From: Valencia hispanica
Lineage: Eukaryota > Chordata > Actinopteri > Cyprinodontiformes > Valenciidae
Length of the DNA stretch: 64,000 nt
Direction: 5' to 3'
Assembly: GCA_963556495.2 (NCBI GenBank)
Contig: OY747704.1
Location: forward strand, 40,496,501 to 40,560,500
The translations under genes and the position numbers were made by a program. The notes beneath the pieces were generated by a model that was given only the letters and a program-made list of their open reading frames with translations, was not told the origin of the DNA and ran no database searches. This document shows, in pieces, positions 51,901 through 63,900 of the stretch. Numbering within the stretch: position 1 is the first letter of the stretch; every line of letters begins with the position of its first letter.

Positions 51901-54900
51901 GCTGCTTCAGTCCTTTTGTATCTCCCTTGATGATCCAGCTCCTCCTATAGGCTGTACTTCCAGGACAGGAAGTGTCGAGGGGCAGATCAGCCAATCACAG
52001 GCAAAATATCTCTCATACGTTACATACATTTTTTAGAAATTATTGATTTAAATATAGCACATATGATAGGTATACATTTAGGTGTTTAGTGTGCCACGTA
52101 ACAAAATTGTAGCGGTAAAGTGGTTCTAATGCGATCTGTGGTGTGTGTTAAATATCCATCAGCCGGCATTAGCGCAGTCTCCTTGGTTGCTTTATCAGTG
52201 ATATCAATAAATGTGGAGATTAATATACCATACCATACGATCTATTAGGGGTGGGCAATATAAAAGGTATAAGGTAGAAATTATATAAACTTAGCCAAAG
52301 GTAGAGATTTTGACTATTTCGGCATTCCGCGATTGCGCATTTTGATGTCATCAAGCTATTATCAAGGTGGATAAATACTGATGTTGAGTGTTTGTCTTTA
52401 CACTACATATTGCAAGTTTAAAATGTGTTGTTTTCCAGTTAATGGAAAAAAACCTGTTGAACTTGAAGCCTTTTTAATTCAAATATGTGCCGGTTTATTG
52501 CAAAATTAAATGTATAAATAGGTAACCAGGAAAGCGGACAATTTTTGAACTTTGTGTGTGTTTTTTAATAACATTTAGCTTTCAATTTATTTAAAATATC
52601 TTCATCTTTGTGTTGTGAGAATGTTTGTGTTGCATATTTTGGAAAAAAGATTTTAATATTTTTTACATGCACTTTGCACAACACATGTTCTTTAAATGGC
52701 ATTCTAAACATTTTTGAAGTTGTTGTTCTGCTGCAATGTATCTGAAAAGTGAGAAAGTTCATAAACTGTCATTTTGATATATATAAAGAAAAGGAAAAAA
52801 GAAAAGAATATATCGCAATAGATATCGTTACCGCACATGCTTTAGATCATATCGCAACATAGATTTGAGGTCATATCGCCCAGGCCTACGATCTATACCA
52901 GAATGGGAGAGGACAACATTGTTTAAAATGAAACTGCAATGACACATAAAAGTGTATTAAAATGCACCAGCCTAGTTTTTGTGCTCAACACTAGTAGGAT
53001 TCTACTAGAAGGTACTAGAAAGTATTACAGTTGTCATAAAAGTTTTAAATACTTTATGGTTTTTCTGCAGGTGATTTTGGATGATATGGGAAACAAAGTG
53101 GTGTATGAATTCCCCATTAATCGCTGGTTTGCCCTGGATGAAGATGATGGGAAGATTCAGAGGGATATTTTGGTGGGAGCAAATCAGCCGACAGGTTAGA
53201 ATTATAATACTCAGTGGGAATGTAGGAGTACAGATAAAAAAATCCCTATTATGGGATGAAGTTTGTAAAGTTACACAGTCAAGCATTAACAAAAAAGTTT
53301 ATTATTTGTTTGTAACGTTTGTTATTTAATCTGTCATAATGAAAAAATGGGAGTTCATTTTTAAAATCATATTTTTACCATGTTATGCATTTATTTATAA
53401 CTGTCACACTTTATAGCTAAATGTTTAATCAGGAAGCAGCCCATAACCCTGCAACCTCTTTAAAATGACCTTTTCAGTTTTCTTCTTTCTTTTTCTGAAA
53501 TTTACTAAATGCTGTGTAGTTTTCTAGACAACACAAAATATTATTGAAAGCAAGTAGAAAGATTTGCCAGAAAACTTTATAATTATTATTACTTAACTTA
53601 GGCTGCTGATATTTACATCTGTGGAATCTTGTTCCTGCTCAGCTCTTTGAGACCTGGGAGCAGTGAACCTGAGAGACTCACTGACTTTAGCTGTGATAAA
53701 CTAACAGGTAACTGAATCCCGCAGGTATCGTCTACAACGTTCAGATTGTGACGGGAAACATCCGTAAAGCAGGGACCAACTCCAAAATCCACATAGTGAT
53801 GCACGGTACAAAAGGCCAGAAAAACAGCGGAAAGGTAACGGGAAGACACAGAAACAGAGAAAAAACGCAAACTAAAGAGAGAAAAGAGCTACAGTGAAAT
53901 CAGACAATATTGTCTTTTGTGCTATACAGCTACAATGCTTTGCAAAGTAATTATTTCTCCTTGAACAAACTGCCTCATAACAACTACAAATGTATTTTAT
54001 TGGGATTTTATGTAGATCAACATGGTGTTGCATAATTGTTAGGTAGAAGAAAAAGGATACATGTTTTTCAGAATTCTGAAGCTGCAGGTCTGTTTGCACA
54101 TCTAGAGACTGAAATGATTCCCCGTTTTTCTCTACAACAAAGCTCATCTCAGTGACACTTTAATTTTAAAGTCTTTCTCATGTTCTCAATAAGATTTATA
54201 TCCAGACTTTAAATGGGCAGTTCCAACATATATAGATACTGTGGCTCTGATTGTTTATGGTGTTGGAAGTTATCAGGGTTCTTTGCCATCTCAAACAGTT
54301 TTTTTCTAGGATTGCTCTGTATTCATATTTAAAGTAATATCAGCTGTCATGTTCTTGCTGGGGGAAAAAACAACTCAGCATGATGCTGCCACCACCATAT
54401 TCTAGCAAGAGAATGCTGTGGTAAGAGGTAATGTACAGGGTTTGTTTTCCACCACACCAGCTGTTTTGCATCTGGAGCAATGTTGGTCTCATCCGACCAG
54501 AGCACCTTTTTCCCACGTTTGCTGTGTTCCCTACATGGCTCGTTTCAAACTGCAGAGCGGACATTTTATGCCTTTCTCTTAGTATTGACGTTACTTATTG
54601 ACGTCATTTTGCAATAAAAGCCAGATTTATCAATTGCATGACTAATAGCTGTCAATATATTCTTCCACCAGTTGTGGTCTTATGTTGGTTTATCACACAA
54701 AATCCCAGTAAAATACGTTGAAGTTTGTGGCTGTAACAACACAAAATATGTAACAATTCAGGGGGGTGTGAATATATTTGCAAGGTACGTACATAATGCA
54801 GATGGTATAGACAATATTGCACAGATAGATTTCAGACAGAAATATTGGACAGAAAAATATTCCATAAAGGTATTGCCCTAAAATGATGTTGCTCATATGT

Positions 54901-57900
54901 AGAGATCTTACATGCTACACATTGCACCATATCATTTCCAACTCTGTTTCTTCTTATGAACTCCAAGCTCTGACTACAGATTTGATTGACACGTCACATC
55001 TGTTACCCTATCCTGCAGGTATTTCTGGAAGGAGGAAAATTTGACCGAGGTTTGACAGACATCTTTAATGTTGAGATTGCTGCGCTCCTCAGTCCTCTTA
55101 GCAGAGTTACGATTGGACACGACAACGATGGAGTTAGTGCCGGGTGGTACTGTGACAAGGTGAAGTACAAACTCGCATGTAAACACTGCAGATGATGGTT
55201 TACTCTGAATAAGCTCAGCTGAATCAAGGCTTTCCACAGGTTGTTGTGTTCTGTCCTTTCACAGGGATAGAGCAGACTTTTCCTTGCGGTAAATGGCTGG
55301 ATGAGAAGGAGGGGGACGGGCTGATTGAAAGAGAGCTGTACGAGATGGTCTCTCTCAGGCAAAGGAGGCAGAAAAGTGAGTTTAATGTGAATTATTATAG
55401 CTTGTCGACAGCTGTCTTTTCACATCTATAATATTGGGAAAAAGTTTTCAGTCATTTCTTCCTCAAGTCTTGTATTGTTTGCTTCCAGAAAGCCTTTCTT
55501 TATTGTAACATTATAAAATGTTCTTGATTAACATTTTTTTTACTCTTTTTAAAGATTTTTTAAAAACTTCAGCTTTTTCTCTTTAGTCCATGTTTTACTC
55601 ATGAGGGTTTAACTTCACTACAGTAATTTAGCAGTCAAAACATGTTTTGGAGGACACATCGTCTGTCACACCAATCAAACTCTTTAAGTCTGTCTGAAGT
55701 TAGATTTCTCACAAACACATGTCGTTTGATCCTACAGATGTATTTTAATGTAATACTACATGTATGTGGTGGATGGAGAGGAAATTAAAATACCAATGTC
55801 TCATGGCTCAGACACTAAGAAAGAAAAACAAGTTGCTGCTACAGCTAATTATAGTGGGTAAAACAATTATTTGTTTATATCTTTAGGATCCTATGTTTTT
55901 CCTATCTCTGAAATATATCTGTTCTTTAAATTGGATATTTACACAATTTGCTATCAGCAACCTGTTACAAATCTCAGATTTGTTTCTGTTTGAATCTGTA
56001 AAAAATTTGACTATCATTGCTTTATCTTGAAAAAATAGGCAGCATAACTTCAAAACCCTGCTTGCTTGCTAAATATGGTTCAATATATCTTTTAGGTCTG
56101 GTTGCAGCCATAACAAATATATTTTGTAGGTTTGTATTTTTTTTTTTAATGCATTTGACAGACGCTTTTATCAGAAACGACTAACAAATAATAATATAAC
56201 AATACACTTGATATCAAATTCTTTTATTCCTCACGTGGTAAGAAGAGTTTTCCATCTTTGTATGTCTTCATGTTCATTCACAGTCACCCTGTTTCCTACC
56301 TGAGAGCCCTCCACAGCGCTCACTTCAGCAGTGGAGAACCCCTTAGAGGACATTTTAACAAGCTGAAAATGCCCTCCCTTGGGCTCGGCTGTATCGTCAA
56401 AGGAGTAAAAGCAGTTGAGAATCACTTGCCCCAAAGTATTTTGGAAAACTCTCAACTTATGATTGCCCTAGAAGTGTTGAGTTCATGTATTTAACTCTTT
56501 TCAGGCGGCTCAGGTAAAAAGGCTGTCTTTAGCATGATAAATTGTTTTTTTTATTAAAAACAGAAAAAAACAATTGTTCCTATTATTAAAATAACTTCAA
56601 ATGTGGAATATTACAGTTCTAATAATGTTTTATTATTAGAACTGTATTATTTTTATTTATAATATTTACTTGTTGCTGTGAAAGGTTTAGCACAAATGGG
56701 ACAATAATGTAGAATATACATGTGTACCCCTGAACTTAAGTGTGCTTATTCTCCAGAATGATGTAGCTTTCAGCTGTGTTTTCACACCTTGACTGTAAGG
56801 ACTTTTCACAACCAGTTTTTCTTTCTGCTCCTGCGAGAAATTTCTTAGAAAGTAAATACATTTCCAGGATCTCTACAAACTTTCCAATTCATAATTCCCA
56901 ATTTCTTTATTGTCAGATCTCCTTTCCTTATAGGCAGCTTTTACAATATTCTAGACATCCGAGTACAACACATTTTCCCCAGGTTTCATAACTTGAAACA
57001 AAACAATGCTAAAGTTGGGTTCCATAAAGTGTTATTTCACAGATTTTTGGCAAGTTAAGTTTGGTTTATATCAAAATCTATTATGCTTAGCTTTGTAGAT
57101 GATTGGATTATCCACCACAAAATACAGATTCTTTGAAGCACTGTTTGTGATCTGTGGTACCAAAAAAATAGGCATTCCTTGAACCACAGATTCAGTGTAA
57201 AATTCTGATCTTAGAAGGTTTAGAGGCCAAAAAAAGCAGCAAAATGGTCCCTTTAAAACAATTTTAATAAATGCCCTTTTATCTATGGCTTCTGTCAGTG
57301 ACTCAAAAACAAAAAATGTTTCAAGTGTTGTTAAAACATTTAACTTCTTTGTCAATCATTTTTGTTAACTGCAGTCCTTGTAACTGTGAAATATATTTAA
57401 CAACACATTTTTTTTTTTTTTATTAAAACAATAACTTGGTTTGTCTGTCCTCAGAGCACCCCTGGTCCTTGTGGATTTGGACTACGGACATGCCCAATGC
57501 TGGGACCGATGCAGATATCTCTTTTCAGGTTTACGGAGAGAAGAATAAATCAGATGAGATCAGGCTGGACAACAAATCTGACAACTTTGAACAGGGTCAG
57601 GTTGACAAGTTTATGGTAAGTAGGAGATCATTTATTGATATAACTCAGCAAAAAAAGAAACGTCCCTTTTTCAGGACTGTGTATTTCAACAATAATGTTT
57701 TAAAAATCCAAATAACTTTACAGATCTTCATTGTAAAGGGTTTAAACAATATTTTCCATGCATGTTCAATTAACCATTATCAATTAATTAACATGCACCT
57801 GTGGAATGGTCGTTAAGACCTTAACAGCTTACAGAAAGTGGGCATTTAAGGTCACAGTTCTAAAAGCGCAGGACACTAAAGAGACTTGTCTACCGACTGT

Positions 57901-60900
57901 GAAAAACACCCAAAGAAAGATGCCCAGGGTCCCTGCTCATCTGCGTGAACGTGCATTAGGCATGCTGCGGGGAGGCATGAGGACTGCTGATGTGGCTAGG
58001 GCAATAAATTGCCATGTCCGCACTGTTAGACGCCTAAGACAGCGCTAGAGGGAGACAGGAAGGACAGCTGATCATCCTTGCAGTGGAAGACCACGTGTAA
58101 CAACACCTGCACAGGATCGGTACATCTGAATATCACACCTGCGTGACAGGTACAGGATGGCCACAACAACTGCCCGAGTCACACCAGGAACACACAATCC
58201 CTCCATCAGTGCTCAGACTGTCCGCAATAGGCTGAGAGAGGCTGGACTGAGGGTTTGTAGGCCTGTTGTAAGGCAGGTCCTTACCAGACGTCACCAGCAG
58301 CAACGCCGCCTATGGGCACAAACCCACCTTCGCTGGACCAGACAGGATTGGCAAAAAGGGCTCTTCACTGATGAGTCACGGTTTTGTCTCACCAGGGGTG
58401 ATGGACGGATTTGTGTTTATCATCGAAGGAATGAGCATTACACCGAGGCCTGTACCCTGGAGCGGGATCGATTTGGAGGTGGGGGTCCGTCATGGTCTGG
58501 GGCGGTATATCACATCACCATCGGACTGAGCTTGTGGTCATTGCAGGCAATCTCAATGCCTTGCGGTACAGGGAAGACATCCTCCTCCCTCATGTGGTAC
58601 CCTTTATGCATGCTCATCCGGACATGATCCTCCAGCAGGACAATGCCACCAGCCATACTGCTCGTTCTGTGCGTGAGTTTCTGCATGACAGCAATGTCAG
58701 TGTTCTGCCATGGCCAGCAAAGAGCCTGGATCTCAATCCCATTGAGCACGTCTGGGACCTGTTGGATCGCAGGGTGGGGGCTAGGGCCATTCCCCCCAGA
58801 AATGTCCAGGAACTTGCAAGTGCCTTGGTGGAAGAGTGGGGTAACATCTCACAGCAAGAACTGACAAATCTGGTCCAGTCCATGAGGAGGAGATGCACTG
58901 CAGTACTTCAAGCAGCTGGTGGCCACACCAGATACTGACTGGTACTTTTGATTTTGAGCCTCCCTTCATTCAAGGACACATTATTCTATTTCTGTTAGTC
59001 ACATGTCTGTGAAACATTTTTAGTTTATGTCTTATGGTGTTGACTATTTTAGTGTTCATACAAATATTTACACACATTAAGTTAACTGAAAGTAAAAACA
59101 GTTGAAAGTCAGAGGACGTTTCTTTTTTTGCTGAGTTTAGCTTTAAAATCTGCAAGACAGGTGACAATTACTTTTATTGCCCAACAGATTGAGCTGCCTG
59201 ATTTGGGAAAATTAACCAAACTGCGTATCTGGCATGAGAAGAGAAATCCTTTCGCTGGATGGCATCTGAGCAAGGTCACCTTTCTCAAATCTAACTATAC
59301 AGCTCATTTTATGGCATTTTTGCACATAAATATAGGATAAATATCCTATTTTTATGTTTGTGATCAAAATAATTTCACAATGAGCAATATTTTAAGCATC
59401 TTATATCCTAAAAAGACACCTAAAGGCCATGGCATTGATTTCTTTGACTATTTCTGTATTACTCTACTCATTTATTCTACTGCTTAGTTGATATTTAAAT
59501 GCATGTGTATACCCCAGATGAAACTATAGCAGGTCTTCACATAGCTCAGTTTGATTTTTTAGGTGACTTTAATGAAGACTTTAACAAAGGAGAAGTACAC
59601 ATTTCCATGTGAGCGGTGGCTGGACATGAACGAAGACGACAATGAAGTTGTGCGGGAGCTTCCTGCTTGTGGACAGCTGATTGATGAGCCACTGCCTGGC
59701 ACGTCCTTACACAGATACATACTGATGCAAAAGAAGCTGCTTATTAATAAATATTTTCAAAGGATTATCAGTGATTTTGTTCTGTTCTGCAGTGATTAAA
59801 TACCGTCTGACTGTCTGCACGGGTGATGTTGGCGGTAGCGGCACAGATGCATCCATATTCATCAACCTGATTGGAGACCAGGGGGACACAGGAGAACGGC
59901 AGCTGATCAATTGCAAAAACAATGTCAACAAGTTTGAGAAAGGAAACGTGGGTACCTTCTGCACATCCATCCATCCATTATCTGTAACCGTCCATCCTAT
60001 ACAGGGTTGGGGGGGGGCTGGTGCCTATCTCCAGCAGTCATGGGGCAAGAGACAGGGTACACCCTGGACATGTCGGCAGTCCATCGCAGACCTTCTGCAT
60101 ATTGTCTTCAAATTAAACCACTGTGAAGTGTCAAACAATCTGCCCACATGCCGCATCAATTATTCTTCAATCAGGGGTCTGCAAAAGCAACTTGTGACTC
60201 CAGAGACAAATGTGGCTCCTTGGTCTTTTACAATGGTTCCTAATTTTGGGTCGAAGGTTATGCAGAACTGAGCTTTATATAAATGTAAACAAAAGCATTG
60301 TTGCAGCTTTTTATCTGTGGTTTGGTTTGATATCTACATAGGAAGTAGATGCATTGCTGCAAACTACATGCATTTCTTTATTTTCCATAAACATGAAATT
60401 TTCCATTCAGTAAAATGCATGTGTTTGTTTAGTTTTAATCAAATCAATTCATTGTGATTTTGATGTTAACATAAGACAACAAAAACATCACTGTTCCACT
60501 GGATCTTGGATTCAGGTCAACACAAAACCCAAAAAAGATTAATAAAATAATTTTTGGTCTGGTGGATCTTGTTCTAAAAATCTCTAATAAAAATACAACT
60601 CTGGTTCTGACATATGGGATTTCATTCAAAAATGTCAAAAATTAATTTTAAATAGTATATTTATATAATCTGTCTTTCCAGGCATTTGCTATTCCTGCCT
60701 ATTCTACCTTATTGAAAAAAATTCACCTAAATTTCCACTTTCTAAGTTTTAGATCAGATCTAAGTTTTAGACTTTTTTTGTTGGCTGTCCTTTTGACTCT
60801 CATGTCTTGTCGTAATCTAGTTTTACTCATCACTTTAATTTTTTAAATAATGACTGTGGCCTGAACACACAGTCTTACACCTTTATCCTGGTCTGCATGG

Positions 60901-63900
60901 ACTTGAATTGCGCACCCACTTGCTCTAGTGGGATTGCTGCAAAGGCTATTGTCATGGGGTTTTGAACATTAGCCAAAGACAGACAGCTTCTCATGGCTGT
61001 TTTGATGTTGTTCTGGAGGTTGAATGCCTGCTGGAGACTAGAATTGTGAGTGCCACTTCAGTTAAAGTTTTTATATCAGGGAATATTTATCTAATTGAAG
61101 TGGTCAGAAGTTGTCAAGATTCTGACAAAGAGTTTGCTGATCCAGCTAGCACATCATACAGCGAAAATCCTAACCCAGTCCCAGACACTTTCCAAAACCT
61201 CCTCTCCATAACTCTTTAACACGCTGTCAGCAAGATGCATTGAGTGCTGTGTCCAAATCTGATTGGATGCTCAGATAGGAATCTATTTTTGACTGATTTG
61301 GTTACCTCTGCAATGTACTCTGTGCCTACGAGGTCATGCATTTATCTTGATTGAGGCATATAGAAATCATACCAAATCGTGAACTTTTGTGTACAGTTGC
61401 CCCTCTGGCAATTATATTTTAATCTTGTTCATATTTAGTAGAAGTGAGGAGATAAATGGCTCTTTGCATTACAATGGTTGCTGGCCCTTTTGTAAATAAA
61501 CCACAGAAACTTGAGTTATCTGGCACCAGAACTGTCTGTCCCTATACTGTTGCTGTTGCTCATTTGCATGATTTTTAATTTAAGCATTTGTTTTTTTTTA
61601 AATCCACCCACACTATGTTACTGTGTTTTTTCGTTCCAGATGGACGAGTTTATAGTTGAGGCAGTGACCATCGGGAGGATCCGCCGGTTGAGGATTGGAC
61701 ATGACGGGAAAGGTGGCGGCTGTGGCTGGTTTCTGGACAAAGTGATTGTGAGAGAAGAAGGAAAAGCAGAGGCCCACGCTGTGGAATTCCCCTGCAACAG
61801 GTGATATATTATATTATATTCAGGTGTGCTCAATAGTCCAGAAATTACAGTAAACTACACACAAATGAGCTCTATTTATTACTCACCGACCTTCTGTAGG
61901 TAGTTACTTGAATTGTATTTTATGTCAGACTAAAGGAGGGGTAGACACAAGCCACACTTTTCAGATTGATATTTGAAAAACATATTGAAATTACATATCC
62001 TTTTGATTTGACTTCCCAGTGATGAATTATCACATCAGATACTAATAAAATACGTTGATATTTGTGGTTATGTAAAAAAAAATGTGGAAACATTCAAGGC
62101 GTTTAGAGACTTTAGTGTGATCATTATGTTGGGATATGTTTTCCTGATAATATGGATTCTACACTCATCTAATTTCCTTTAACCCTAAAGACCAAACAAC
62201 ACACAAAAGTGGTGTGCTGACCATGCTTATTGATTTGAGATCCTGATTTAATTCTCACTTTTTAATGCTGCTCCAAATGGGATCATTAATAAAACCATAA
62301 AGAGATTTTTAAGCTGAGAAATAAGAGAGTGCTTTTAATTAAAACCCTTTTACTATTTCACAATATGATTTAGAGAATAGGAGACCCAAAGTGTGCCAGG
62401 AAACATTAGTGACACATGACAGGTGACAAGATTCATGTTGTTCATGTCAAATTCTGACAAGACCATCTGTGACATCTCTCAGCAGAAGTGGAGAAGCTGG
62501 TCGTGTTGACAAAGTCTATCCAGGCAACCTATTTATTTATTTAATATATGATCGTGCTTAAAAAAACCTCCCTGTTGCAGTTTGAGACATATGATAGATC
62601 CTCTTCTATTATAACATTGTAACTTTGGTTCAAATTTCTTATGCTCTTATTTACTGTTATTAATAACTGAACTGTTTGAATTATTTCTTGCATTGTGCTG
62701 CCACCTATTGCTTGTCTGATAATTAAATTAACAAGCAGCTGTTGCTAATTAAATGTTTTGAGTGCACAGTAAGCAGTTATTAGAACCTGAGTTGAGATGT
62801 TTCATTCCCCTGTATGTGCCACAATGTAGGTGGTTGGACCGCAACGAGGATGATGGACAGATCATCAGAGAATTAGTGCCGTTCTCAGATGGACAGCGCC
62901 TTTACAGTAAGTGGGAGGAGGCGGCAGGTTCATTTAGAATCTTGTTCTGTTGTTGAAGTTCACGTTGATGCCATGTGTCAGATATAAACTATCATATTGC
63001 GGTGAAGACGGGCGACATTCCCGGAGGAAGCTCAGACTCCAATGTGTTTGTCAAGCTTTACGGAGAGAAGGGCGACACCGACAAGACGATGCTGGTGGTT
63101 TCTACCAACAACTTGGGGAACTACTTTGAGACGGGCCGCGTTGACATCTTCACAGTGGATACTTTTGATATTGGACAGGTTCTCCCATTTGGTGTTGATG
63201 AAAAACTAAAATAACTCACCATTCTATTGTGGTATCTTAATGTACCTGAGTGATGCAACCTGTTAAACCTAATCTAATTTTCTTGGTCGATTTCAGATCA
63301 ATCGTTTGCTGATTGGTCACACTGACAAAGGCATGCGTGCAGGTTGGTTCCTGGACAGCGTTCAGATCATGGTTCCATTCCACGGAAAGAAATACATGTT
63401 CCCCAGCCACCGCTGGCTTGACAAGGATGAGGCTGACGGGAAAACGGAGGTGGAGATTTACCCCAGCGAGATCCTGGAGATGGAACAATGTAGGTGAAAT
63501 ACTCAAACAGACTTGTTTTAAATGAAAAACCAACATTGTTTATCTCCAGAAGGGTGGTTTTAATTACTTAAAGCCCAGAACAAATATATCTGGTTTCTTT
63601 TTTATTGTTTTCATCAGAGTATAATCAGTACAGAGTTAATATCCTGGACCAACACTGGGTGAACTCAGCTAATAACACCTCTACAATGTTCTGATAACAC
63701 ATCAGCTGCAATGTCTCATTTCTTTCATATGAAGTATAATATAAACATTTAGATATTTTTTAGTTATTTCTGCCTCGAAACTGTTTTCTATGTAAAACAC
63801 ACATTGTTAATGCATTTATTACACACAATTGCATAAATGTGATGTAAGCAGAAACCCCATTCGTGATCTAAACTCACTTGTTTGTTCTTTGGTTACTCGT

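Noticed and set aside
59669..59670. GT donor for loxhd1 exon 13
   Set aside because: Phase fits, but the site GCTT|GTGGAC is weak and shortens the linker by ten residues relative to mammalian LOXHD1; the GC site matches length exactly. Not excluded without transcripts.
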